From: Nocardiopsis flavescens
GTDB taxonomy: Bacteria; Actinomycetota; Actinomycetes; Streptosporangiales; Streptosporangiaceae
Direction: 5' to 3'
Length of the DNA: 64,000 nt
Assembly (NCBI RefSeq): GCF_900141985.1
Contig: NZ_FQZK01000005.1
Span: 1-64,000 of the forward strand
This document shows, piece by piece, positions 1 to 6,303 of the stretch. The notes beneath the pieces are model-generated. The model was not told the origin of the DNA, ran no database searches, and saw only the letters and a program-made list of their open reading frames with translations. Within the stretch, counting starts at the first letter, position 1, and each line of letters starts with the position of its first letter. The position numbers were made by a program, and so were the translations under genes.

Positions 1-960
1 CTAGGTGTATTGACCTGAGAGGTTAGGTACGCGGGAAGCGGGAGGGCCCCCGAGGGCGGTGTGGAACCGGTGGTGATTGTAGTGGTGCAACCACCCTGTG
101 AACGCCTCCCGCTTCTCGCTCTCGCTGGTGTAGGGGCGGGCGTAGGCCCATTCCTCGACCAGGACGCGGTTGAACCGCTCGACCTTGCCGTTGGTCTGGG
201 GACGGTAGGGGCGGGTGCGCTTGTGCTCGATGCCCTGGCCGGCCAGCAGGCCCCGCCAGGCGTGGGACTTGTAGCAGGACCCGTTGTCGGTCAGCACCCG
301 CTCCACGACGATGCCCACCGACGCGAAGTAGGCGGCCGCGCGTTCCCAGAACCCGGTGGCGGTCTCCTTCTTCTCATCGGCCAGGATCTCGCAGTAGGCC
401 AGGCGGGAGTGGTCGTCCACGGCGTTGTGCAGGTAGGCGTACCCGGCCCTGGCCCGGTTCTTGCGCCCCCGGGCGCGGCCCAGTGTCTTGTGGCCGCCGC
501 CGTCGGGGATGTTGCCGAGCTTCTTGATGTCCACGTGGACCAGCTCGCCGGGCCGCTCGCGTTCGTATCGGCGCACCACACGGCCGGTGGCCCGGTCCAG
601 GTGGGTGAGGCGGGCGCACTTGTAGCGGGTCAGGACGCGGTGGACGGTGGAGGCGTGCATGCGCAGGTGGCCGCCGATGCGGGCTGGTCCCCACCGGTGG
701 AGGATGCGGAGTTTGATGATCCGGCGCTCGCGGTGGGTGGGGGTGCGCCGGGGGCTGTGGTGGGGGCGGCTGGAGGTGTCGTGCATGCCGGGCTCGCCGA
801 GGGTCCGGTAGCGGTCGGCCCAGCGTTTGGCGGTGGTGGGGCTGGTCTGGAAGCGTTCGGCGGCCCGGCGCAGCGGCCAGCCGTCGTCCACGACGCAGCG
901 GGCCAGGGCCAGGCGCCCGGCGGGTGTGAGGCGGGCGTTGGGGTGGGTAGTGTGGGGCAT
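1..960 (-). CDS. IS481-family DDE transposase
   Basis: A 319-residue transposase. The N-terminal half carries a helix-turn-helix (LTPAGRLALARCVVDDGWPL and on) and the C-terminal half an rve-type catalytic core: first Asp in HVDIKKLG, second in LTDNGS, and the Glu in RPYRPQTNGKVERFNR, a layout typical of IS481/IS3-like DDE enzymes. I start at the ATG of MPHTTHPN because upstream in-frame codons lie inside the leader hairpin. The last residues SGQYT run through the terminal repeat, and the TAG stop lies in the flanking target duplication rather than in the element. It would catalyse cut/strand transfer of its own IS. Confidence 0.92.
   Translation of the reverse strand: MPHTTHPNARLTPAGRLALARCVVDDGWPLRRAAERFQTSPTTAKRWADRYRTLGEPGMHDTSSRPHHSPRRTPTHRERRIIKLRILHRWGPARIGGHLRMHASTVHRVLTRYKCARLTHLDRATGRVVRRYERERPGELVHVDIKKLGNIPDGGGHKTLGRARGRKNRARAGYAYLHNAVDDHSRLAYCEILADEKKETATGFWERAAAYFASVGIVVERVLTDNGSCYKSHAWRGLLAGQGIEHKRTRPYRPQTNGKVERFNRVLVEEWAYARPYTSESEKREAFTGWLHHYNHHRFHTALGGPPASRVPNLSGQYT
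6..26 (+). repeat. Left terminal inverted repeat of the IS481 element
   Basis: Begins TGTATTGACC and continues AGAGGTT after two unmatched bases. It mirrors the right end with four mismatches. The transposase end (carboxy terminus) reads out through this repeat. Confidence 0.85.
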
Positions 961-961
961 C

Positions 962-1020
962 GAGGGCCTTCTGGTGAGTCGGTGCAGATGTCGCAATCCA
1001 CACCGATACCGAAGGCCCTC
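962..1020 (-). promoter_or_regulatory. Leader hairpin masking the transposase start
   Basis: On the transcript strand GAGGGCCTTC (1020-1011) pairs perfectly with GAAGGCCCTC (971-962), and the inner flanks GGT/ACC and TCGGTG/CACCGA extend the stem. The stem ends one base before the ATG and buries the only Shine-Dalgarno-like stretch (AGAAGG). It could restrict translation from read-through transcripts, as inside-end hairpins do in IS10 and IS50; the function here is inferred. Confidence 0.6.
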
Positions 1021-1049
1021 TTCGTGTGTGTCGGGCGGGGTGGGTGTTA

Positions 1050-1070
1050 CCAACCTCTGTGGTCAGTACA
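1050..1070 (-). repeat. Right terminal inverted repeat of the IS481 element
   Basis: Read on the minus strand it begins TGTACTGACC and continues AGAGGTT, matching the left end. It is directly followed by the CCTAGG flank. Confidence 0.85.
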
Positions 1071-1076
1071 CCTAGG
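1071..1076. repeat. Target-site duplication CCTAGG (right copy)
   Basis: CCTAGG abuts the IS tip. The partner copy at the left edge shows CTAGG in bases 1-5; its first base is cut off. The palindromic CTAG core fits the NCTAGN target preference described for IS481-type elements. Confidence 0.8.
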
Positions 1077-1373
1077 CCGCCGTTCGGCGGGTTCCCCCCT
1101 CGGGTCCGGCGCGCGCGCCGGAGGGCGCGTGAGGGCGCCCTCCCCGGTGCGGTGCCCGCCGGGCACCGCACCGGGCCCCGTCCGGACGGCGCCGGCGCGG
1201 CGGGGACGGCCCGGTGGCCGCGACCGCTCCGGCCCGCCGCGCACGCCCTGACCGCCGCCCGCCTCCGGCGGCGGGCACCGCGCTGTCACCGGTCCGCCGC
1301 GGAATCACCGTGGCGGACCGGACCCGTGCCGTGCCAGGCTGGCCCCGCAGGTTCCCCCGACAGTGAGGCCCCC

Positions 1374-1913
1374 ATGGACATCCTCCTCCGCGACGCCGCG
1401 ATGACCACGGCGATCTTCGGCTTCTTCGCCTCCGCCTGGTTCGGGTGGGCCCAGGAGCGTCCCCCCGCGGGACCGGCCACGTGGTGGCTGGGCGGCGGCT
1501 CCGCCGCCGGCCTGCTGCTGGCCGTGGCCGGGGGCGTGCTGTCCTGGCTGCACTGGGACACCGGGTCGGTGCTGGGCGGGGACGGTGCGATGGCCCTGTA
1601 CCTGGTCATCCTGGCGGTGGAGTTCGGCGCCGCGCTGCTCGGCGTGCTGGTCCTGCTCGCGCTGGGCCGCCGCGAGTACTTCGCCCCGTGGATCTGCCTG
1701 GTGGTGGGCGTGCACTTCTTCCCGATGGCGCCCGTCCTGGACAACGTGCTGCTGTACCCCCTGGCGGTGTGGCTGACCCTGTGGCCGTTCCTCGCCGTGC
1801 GCTGGGCCGACCGCCGGGACCTGGCCTACAGCTTCACCACCGGTGTCGGCGCCGGCCCGGCGCTGCTGCTCACCGCCCTGCCGGCCGCGGCCGCCGTGGC
1901 CGCCGCCCTCTGA
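1374..1913 (+). CDS. Hypothetical multi-pass membrane protein
   Basis: A 179-residue protein that I do not recognise. It has about five hydrophobic segments: around residues 10-20, 33-53, 70-95, 103-125 and 145-175, separated by short polar loops such as WLHWDTGS and RWADRRD. The ATG at 1374 follows a weak GTGAGG ribosome-binding stretch. It lies just downstream of the IS element and converges with the methyltransferase gene (12-bp gap). No catalytic motif is visible. Its 5' region (1077-1373) is extremely GC-rich and shows no promoter I can defend. Confidence 0.7.
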   Translation: MDILLRDAAMTTAIFGFFASAWFGWAQERPPAGPATWWLGGGSAAGLLLAVAGGVLSWLHWDTGSVLGGDGAMALYLVILAVEFGAALLGVLVLLALGRREYFAPWICLVVGVHFFPMAPVLDNVLLYPLAVWLTLWPFLAVRWADRRDLAYSFTTGVGAGPALLLTALPAAAAVAAAL

Positions 1914-1925
1914 CGGCGTTCCGGG

Positions 1926-2741
1926 TCAGCCGGGTTTGCGGGCCCCGGCCAGGAGGTGCACGCCGACGTAGTCGTCGGACTCGGTGGCCCGCAGCTCCAT
2001 CTCGACCAGCCGGTTCATCGACCGCGGGTCGCGGGCCAGCATCATCTCCACCGTGGACGCGGACAGCACCGTGCGGGGCTTGACCCACTCCAGTTCCAGG
2101 CCGGCCTCGGCGAGGGTGTCGGCGAGCTGCTCGGCGGTGAAGCAGCGGGTGATGGACCCGTCCGGCCAGGGCACCAGCAGCACGTCGGCACTGGGCGCGT
2201 GGCTCAGCTCGGGCCAGCAGTCCTGCTCGGCCAGCAGGGCCATGCCCAGCACCACCGAGTCGACGCACAGCAGTACCCGCCCGCCCGGACGCAGCACCCG
2301 GGCGATCTCGGCGACCGCCTCCTCGGTGGCGAGCTGCCGGGACAGGACGCGGTTGTCGGCGATGACGCCGTCGAAGCTCCCGGGGGCCAGGAACCTCAGG
2401 AACGCCGCGTCCCCGACGATCTGGCGCAGCCGCCCGCGGGGGGCCGGGCGCGGTACCGCGGCGCGGCCGTTGACCAGGCGCAGGGGCCGGCGCACCGCGA
2501 GGTCGGCGGAGGGGAGCAGGGCGACCACGTCGTGGCCCGCGGCGACGGCGCGGGGGGTCCCCTGGTAGTCCGGGCTGGACAGGTCGAGCAGCCGTGAGGG
2601 GGCCTCCGGAAGCCAGCGGGCGATCTGCGCCTCGGCGACGGCCCAGTAGAACCGCCAGTAGTCGGAGAGCCGGTCGGGGGTGGCGAACTGGGCCGCCGGT
2701 GACCGGGGGCGGTCGGAGGCCGGAGTCGAGGACGGTCGCAC
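1926..2741 (-). CDS. Class I SAM-dependent methyltransferase
   Basis: A 271-residue protein with a Rossmann methyltransferase core: motif I region RLLDLSSPDYQGTPRAVAAG (degenerate, lacking the usual GxGxG), acidic segment GSFDGVIADNRVLS, then IARVLRPGGRVLLCVDSVVLGM, a classic post-IV motif. The substrate is unknown. Several GTG codons are possible; the one at 2741 is chosen because GGAGAGGAG lies five bases upstream. It is divergent from sigR across about 120 bp that contain the SigR-type promoter, so both genes share that intergenic region. Confidence 0.72.
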   Translation of the reverse strand: MRPSSTPASDRPRSPAAQFATPDRLSDYWRFYWAVAEAQIARWLPEAPSRLLDLSSPDYQGTPRAVAAGHDVVALLPSADLAVRRPLRLVNGRAAVPRPAPRGRLRQIVGDAAFLRFLAPGSFDGVIADNRVLSRQLATEEAVAEIARVLRPGGRVLLCVDSVVLGMALLAEQDCWPELSHAPSADVLLVPWPDGSITRCFTAEQLADTLAEAGLELEWVKPRTVLSASTVEMMLARDPRSMNRLVEMELRATESDDYVGVHLLAGARKPG

Positions 2742-2860
2742 GTGCACTCCTCTCCATCCTTCAAAGGGTCTTACCCGCACTCTGCCATGCCTCACCTCCG
2801 CCGACGCGCCCGATCGGTGAAGTTCGGTCCCGGAAAGGACCTTCGACCCATGCCCTGTCC

Positions 2861-2886
2861 GGAATCAGCGGGCGGCGGCCGTTGTT
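2861..2886 (+). promoter_or_regulatory. SigR-dependent promoter of sigR
   Basis: GGAAT at 2861-2865 followed after exactly 18 bases by GTT at 2884-2886. This matches the SigR promoter consensus GGAAT-N18/19-GTT known from Streptomyces, where sigR is autoactivated. It lies upstream of both candidate sigR starts. Confidence 0.85.
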
Positions 2887-3099
2887 GTGACGGAACACCG
2901 TGACCGGGCAGGGACCCGGTCCCACCGCCAGGGACTTCCGGAGGAGGACCGTCAGACCATGCCGATCGCCGGTGCGTGCCTCGAACGCGAGGAGGCGTCG
3001 ACCACGCCACGTGGTGCCGATGCACGGCTCCGTGCCGGGGAACCGTATCTTGTAGGTACGGATTTCCCAGCCGGGACCAGTGCGAGGAGGCCGACGGGC

Positions 3100-3765
3100 T
3101 TGGATCAGGGCCAGGAGACAGCCGAGGAGCGGGAAGAGCGCTTCGAGAGGGACGTGCTTCCCTTCCTCGACCAGCTCTACTCCGCGGCGCTGCGCATGAC
3201 CCGCAACCCCGCCGACGCGGAGGATCTCGTCCAGGAGACCTTCGCCAAGGCGTTCGGTTCGTTCCACCAGTTCAAGGAGGGGACGAATCTCAAGGCGTGG
3301 CTGTACCGCATTCTCACGAACACCTTCATCAACTCCTACCGCAAGAAGCAGCGCGAGCCGAAGCAGGCCGGCACCGAGGACGTCGAGGACTGGCAGCTGG
3401 CGCAGGCCGCCTCGCACACCGCCGCGGGGCTGAAGTCCGCCGAGGCGGAGGCGCTGGAGCACCTCCCCGACAGCGACGTCAAGCGGGCGCTGCAGGAGCT
3501 GCCCGAGGACTTCCGGATCGCGGTCTACCTCGCCGATGTCGAGGGCTTCGCCTACAAAGAGGTCGCCGAGATCATGGGGACGCCGATCGGGACGGTCATG
3601 TCCCGTCTGCACCGGGGGCGTCGCCAGTTGCGTTCCCTCTTGGAGGAGTACGCGGTCGACCGCGGTTTCCTCCCCGCGGTGCGCGCCACGGCCGGCGCGA
3701 CCGCCTCTGGAACGTCCGCGGGCGGGCGGGCTCAGGACGGGTCGGATCGAGGAGATCGGCAATGA
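3100..3765 (+). CDS. sigR: ECF sigma factor SigR (thiol-oxidative stress)
   Basis: A 221-residue group IV sigma factor. Region 2 is visible as [36 protein letters not shown] and [20 protein letters not shown]; region 4 as [20 protein letters not shown] and [18 protein letters not shown]. These segments are almost identical to Streptomyces SigR, which controls thioredoxin and other thiol genes after disulfide stress. I choose the TTG at 3100 because GAGGAGG lies nine bases upstream and the length fits the family. An in-frame ATG at 2959, also behind GGAGGAGG, would give a 47-residue N-terminal extension like the SigR-prime isoform of Streptomyces. It overlaps rsrA by four bases. Confidence 0.95.
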   Translation: MDQGQETAEEREERFERDVLPFLDQLYSAALRMTRNPADAEDLVQETFAKAFGSFHQFKEGTNLKAWLYRILTNTFINSYRKKQREPKQAGTEDVEDWQLAQAASHTAAGLKSAEAEALEHLPDSDVKRALQELPEDFRIAVYLADVEGFAYKEVAEIMGTPIGTVMSRLHRGRRQLRSLLEEYAVDRGFLPAVRATAGATASGTSAGGRAQDGSDRGDRQ

Positions 3766-4061
3766 GCGGCCAGGGTCGTGACGGGGAAACCCCGTGCAGT
3801 GAGGTGCTCGACAAGCTCTACACGTACATCGACGGGGAGCTCGAGGAGAACAACTGCGAGCAGATCAGGCAGCACCTGGACGGGTGCGACCCCTGTCTGG
3901 AGGAGTACGGCCTGGACGAGGCCGTGAAGAAGCTCGTGGCCAAGCACTGCGGCTGCGACCCGGTCCCGCTGGACCTGCGCGACAAGGTGCTGGGGCGCCT
4001 GGCGCAGGCGCGCGACGAGCAGGCGGCGCGTGAGGCGGCGGAACCCGGTACGGTCGCCTGA
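3762..4061 (+). CDS. rsrA: Zinc-binding anti-sigma factor RsrA
   Basis: A 99-residue ZAS-family anti-sigma factor that binds SigR in reducing conditions and releases it when its cysteines form disulfides. The zinc ligands are seen as Cys12 and the HxxxCxxC motif His38-Cys42-Cys45, matching Cys11, His37, Cys41 and Cys44 of Streptomyces coelicolor RsrA. Additional Cys32, Cys63 and Cys65 are present. The ATG overlaps the sigR TGA (ATGA), indicating translational coupling. A strong terminator follows 60 bases downstream. Confidence 0.95.
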   Translation: MSGQGRDGETPCSEVLDKLYTYIDGELEENNCEQIRQHLDGCDPCLEEYGLDEAVKKLVAKHCGCDPVPLDLRDKVLGRLAQARDEQAAREAAEPGTVA

Positions 4062-4122
4062 GGCACGCGGACGCGGTTCCCGTTCGGACCCGGTTCTTTT
4101 TTCGGGAGGGCGGAACCCTCCG

Positions 4123-4152
4123 AGGCGGAAGCTGGAATTCCAGCTTCCGCCT
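4123..4152 (+). terminator. Rho-independent terminator after rsrA
   Basis: A perfect 15+15 inverted repeat (left arm AGGCGGAAGCTGGAA) followed by TTTTG. It is the strongest hairpin near the end of the sigR-rsrA operon. Confidence 0.85.
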
Positions 4153-4247
4153 TTTGTTGTCTTGTGGGGTTTTTGGTTTCTTGTCGCATTCTGGGCTTTT
4201 GGTCGGGTTTCGAGTCATTTCTCGGAAATGTCATGTCGGATTCTGCT

Positions 4248-4310
4248 GTGTCGCAGGGGTTTTTGGTCATCGGACTTTCCGGGTGACGCCTTCGTCCTGT
4301 CCTGCGACAC
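4248..4310. other. Long-loop inverted repeat, possible structured RNA
   Basis: GTGTCGCAGG (4248-4257) pairs perfectly with CCTGCGACAC (4301-4310). The 43-base interval contains a smaller hairpin, GTCATCGG with CCGGGTGAC. It sits in gene-free, comparatively AT-rich sequence. No known RNA family was recognised. Confidence 0.35.
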
Positions 4311-4387
4311 GCCCGACCGCCCGCCGGCGCCGCGTCCCGTGATCGACTCGGAATGAATTTTCCTATGCGGGGGTGAGGTGGCCCCAG

Positions 4388-4514
4388 GTGATCACTTTGT
4401 GTAGCCGATCTCGGTTCCCCTCGTCAGGTGTGCCTGGTGGGAGCTGCTCGGGTGTCGGACTTCCCCGATCACGTCTCCGTGATGCATGATCACACAGGGT
4501 AGTCGACCGTGATC
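4388..4514. promoter_or_regulatory. Cluster of GATCAC/GTGATC elements ahead of HD-GYP genes
   Basis: GTGATCAC at 4388-4395, GATCAC at 4467-4472 and 4488-4493, and GTGATC at 4509-4514; another GTGATC lies at 4338-4343. The last three are spaced exactly 21 bases apart, two helical turns. Overlapping dyads TCACG-N4-CGTGA (4469-4482) and GTGAT-N5-ATCAC (4479-4493) are visible. This looks like a multi-site operator. GTGA-Nn-TCAC resembles the older BldD motif, but spacing differs from the refined consensus, so the regulator is open. Confidence 0.5.
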
Positions 4515-4515
4515 T

Positions 4516-4554
4516 CTAATTGAATTAGTAATTCCATATTCCGGAATTTCTAAT
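4516..4554. promoter_or_regulatory. AT-rich overlapping palindromes
   Basis: A perfect palindrome CTAATT-G-AATTAG (4516-4528) shares its right arm with a second inverted repeat, ATTAGTAATTCC (4524-4535) against GGAATTTCTAAT (4543-4554), 11 of 12 paired. The stretch is strikingly AT-rich for this genome. It continues the operator-like region upstream of the HD-GYP genes. Confidence 0.45.
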
Positions 4555-4708
4555 CCTCTTCGGAGTCCGTGGTGCCGATGGTTCGGGTTGTGGTGAATCC
4601 GGGTGCCTTCGGGGCCCGTTAAACTGGTCGCCATATCCAACGAATGGGGTAATTTGCGCGGCGTGCCCGGGGGAATAAGGCATGCCGTTCAGGGGAGAGG
4701 GGACAACG

Positions 4709-4786
4709 ATGTTCATGGCTCTGTTTCACACCGCCGCTGCGGCGATCTTGGCCGCTTCCTCCTTCACCGGATGGTCCTGGTGGTAG
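4709..4786 (+). CDS. Possible 25-residue hydrophobic micropeptide, tryptophan-rich end
   Basis: An ATG preceded by AGGGGAGAGGGGAC opens a 25-codon frame: a hydrophobic alanine-rich core (HTAAAAILAASSF) ending in GWSWW and TAG. It begins 134 bases before the HD-GYP start, in the same direction. The good ribosome-binding site and transmembrane-like composition argue for a real small membrane peptide. The three Trp codons before the stop also recall a leader peptide, but no attenuator hairpin or trp gene is nearby. Unrecognised; could be fortuitous. Confidence 0.4.
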   Translation: MFMALFHTAAAAILAASSFTGWSWW

Positions 4787-4842
4787 AACAGAACCGGTGA
4801 AACCATGACAGTACGGTCGTCGTTGGTGGGAGGTGAACGAGG

Positions 4843-6303
4843 GTGCGGGCTCTTCCCGGGGGCGCGCGTGTCTACGTCGGAATCATCGTTGTCAGTGCTG
4901 TCACCATCCTGCTCATCGGGCCCTACACGGGTATCGATCTGCGGACGCTGATCGTCGTGGCGCTGCTGTTCGTGGTCGCGGAGTCGATCAGTACGAGCGT
5001 CTCGGCGGGCGGCAAGGCGGGCATCTCACCCAGTTCGGCGGTCTCGCTGGCGGCGGTCGTACTCGTGGGCCCGGTCGGAGCGGCGGTGGTCGGTTTCGCC
5101 TCCTGCCTCGCGGTCCGCAGGCAGGAGGCGGTCAAGCGGGCCTTCAACGGGGCGCAGTTCGCGCTGGCGGCGTACGTTTCCGGACACGTCTACCTCATGT
5201 GCGGCGGCGTCGTCGGGGAACTCGGCCGGGAGGACTTCCCGGCAGTGGTCCTTCCCTACGCGGCCGCCGTCCTGACCCACTCCGTCCTCAACTCCCTCCT
5301 GGTCGCCATCCTGCTCGGAACACTCGGCCAGGCCCGCCGGAGGGGGCGCGGCAGGTTCAACTGGCGGCCCCTGGCCGCGGTGGAGCTGTCCTCGATGGGC
5401 TACCAGATGCTCGGCCTGGCGATCGCGGCCGTCTGGGGCGGCGTGGGCGTCATCGCCCCCCTCCTGGTCCTGCTCCCGCTGTTCATCGCGCGCTGGGCGT
5501 TCGCGCAGCAGGCCGACGAGGTCCGCGCGCACGAGGCCACCCTGGCCACGCTCTGCCAGGCGGTGGAGACCAAGGACTACTACACGCGCGGCCACTGCAT
5601 GCGCGTCGCCGAGGGCGCCGCCATGATCGCCCGCGAGCTGGGCATGTCCGCCGAACGGGTGCAGAAGATCCGCTACGCCGGGATGCTGCACGACATCGGC
5701 AAGCTCGGGGTGCCCACCAAGGTGCTCCAGAAGACCGGCAAGCTCACGGACGAGGAGTACGCCGCCATCAAGCTGCACCCCACCAGGGGCTATGAGATCG
5801 TCCGCGAGATCGGCTTCCTCGACGAGGCGCTGGCCGGGATCCGCCACCACCACGAGCGCTTGGACGGCCGCGGCTACCCGATGGGGCTGGTGGGGATGGA
5901 GATCCCCGAGTCGGCCCGTGTCATCAGCGTCGCCGACGTCTTCGACTGCCTCACCTCCACGCGCTCCTACCGCCAGGCGTGGTCGGTGGAGGACGCGATC
6001 GTCGAGCTGCGCGCCTGCGCGGGGACCCAGTTCGACCCGCGCATGGTCGAGGCCCTGGTCCGCGCCGTGGAGCGCGAGGGCTGGGAGACGCCGGACATCG
6101 CCGAGGCGCCGGGCGGGTGCTACGGCTCGGCCGAGGCCGAGGCCGCCGCGGCCCGGGATGCCGCCCGGGACGGCTCCGAGCCCGAGGCGGAGCCCGCGCC
6201 CGCCGCGCCCGCGGACGGGGAGGCCCTGCCGGTGCCGGCCGAGTCCGCGGCGCCCACGACGGCGCTGCCCACGGGCACCGCGACGGGCGGTCGGGAACGG
6301 TGA
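4843..6303 (+). CDS. Membrane-anchored HD-GYP domain protein
   Basis: A 486-residue protein. The first ~225 residues are membrane-embedded (about seven hydrophobic segments, e.g. VYVGIIVVSAVTILLIG and VGVIAPLLVLLPLFIARWAF). Residues ~240-425 form an HD-GYP phosphohydrolase: His in GHCMRVAEGA, MLHDIGKLG near residue 283, then HHHERLDGRGYPMG near 340, so all signature residues including GYP are intact. Such domains hydrolyse cyclic di-GMP in proteobacteria; activity in actinomycetes is less established. The tail from ~425 is Ala/Pro/Glu-rich. The GTG start follows GGGAGGTGAACGAGG. Its stop overlaps the next paralogue (TGATG), so the two are one operon. Confidence 0.88.
   Translation: MRALPGGARVYVGIIVVSAVTILLIGPYTGIDLRTLIVVALLFVVAESISTSVSAGGKAGISPSSAVSLAAVVLVGPVGAAVVGFASCLAVRRQEAVKRAFNGAQFALAAYVSGHVYLMCGGVVGELGREDFPAVVLPYAAAVLTHSVLNSLLVAILLGTLGQARRRGRGRFNWRPLAAVELSSMGYQMLGLAIAAVWGGVGVIAPLLVLLPLFIARWAFAQQADEVRAHEATLATLCQAVETKDYYTRGHCMRVAEGAAMIARELGMSAERVQKIRYAGMLHDIGKLGVPTKVLQKTGKLTDEEYAAIKLHPTRGYEIVREIGFLDEALAGIRHHHERLDGRGYPMGLVGMEIPESARVISVADVFDCLTSTRSYRQAWSVEDAIVELRACAGTQFDPRMVEALVRAVEREGWETPDIAEAPGGCYGSAEAEAAAARDAARDGSEPEAEPAPAAPADGEALPVPAESAAPTTALPTGTATGGRER

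Larger units (their letters stand above)
6..1070 (-). mobile_element. IS481-family insertion sequence, complete
   Basis: A 1,065-bp element bounded by imperfect terminal inverted repeats starting TGTA(T/C)TGACC at both tips (6-26 and 1050-1070, 17 of 21 positions agreeing). It holds one DDE transposase gene on the minus strand. The right flank is CCTAGG (1071-1076); the left flank reads CTAGG from base 1, with the sixth base outside the window, consistent with a 6-bp target duplication of the NCTAGN type known for IS481 relatives. The reading frame is intact and both ends are preserved, so it may be active and fairly recent. Confidence 0.9.

Noticed and set aside
4392-4716. Short minus-strand open frames in the AT-richer region
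   Set aside because: No ribosome-binding sites and no recognisable protein pattern; the region is better explained as regulatory DNA.
4751-4786. Trp attenuator upstream of the HD-GYP operon
   Set aside because: Three Trp codons are present, but no terminator/antiterminator pair and no tryptophan gene are visible; kept only as a micro-ORF candidate.
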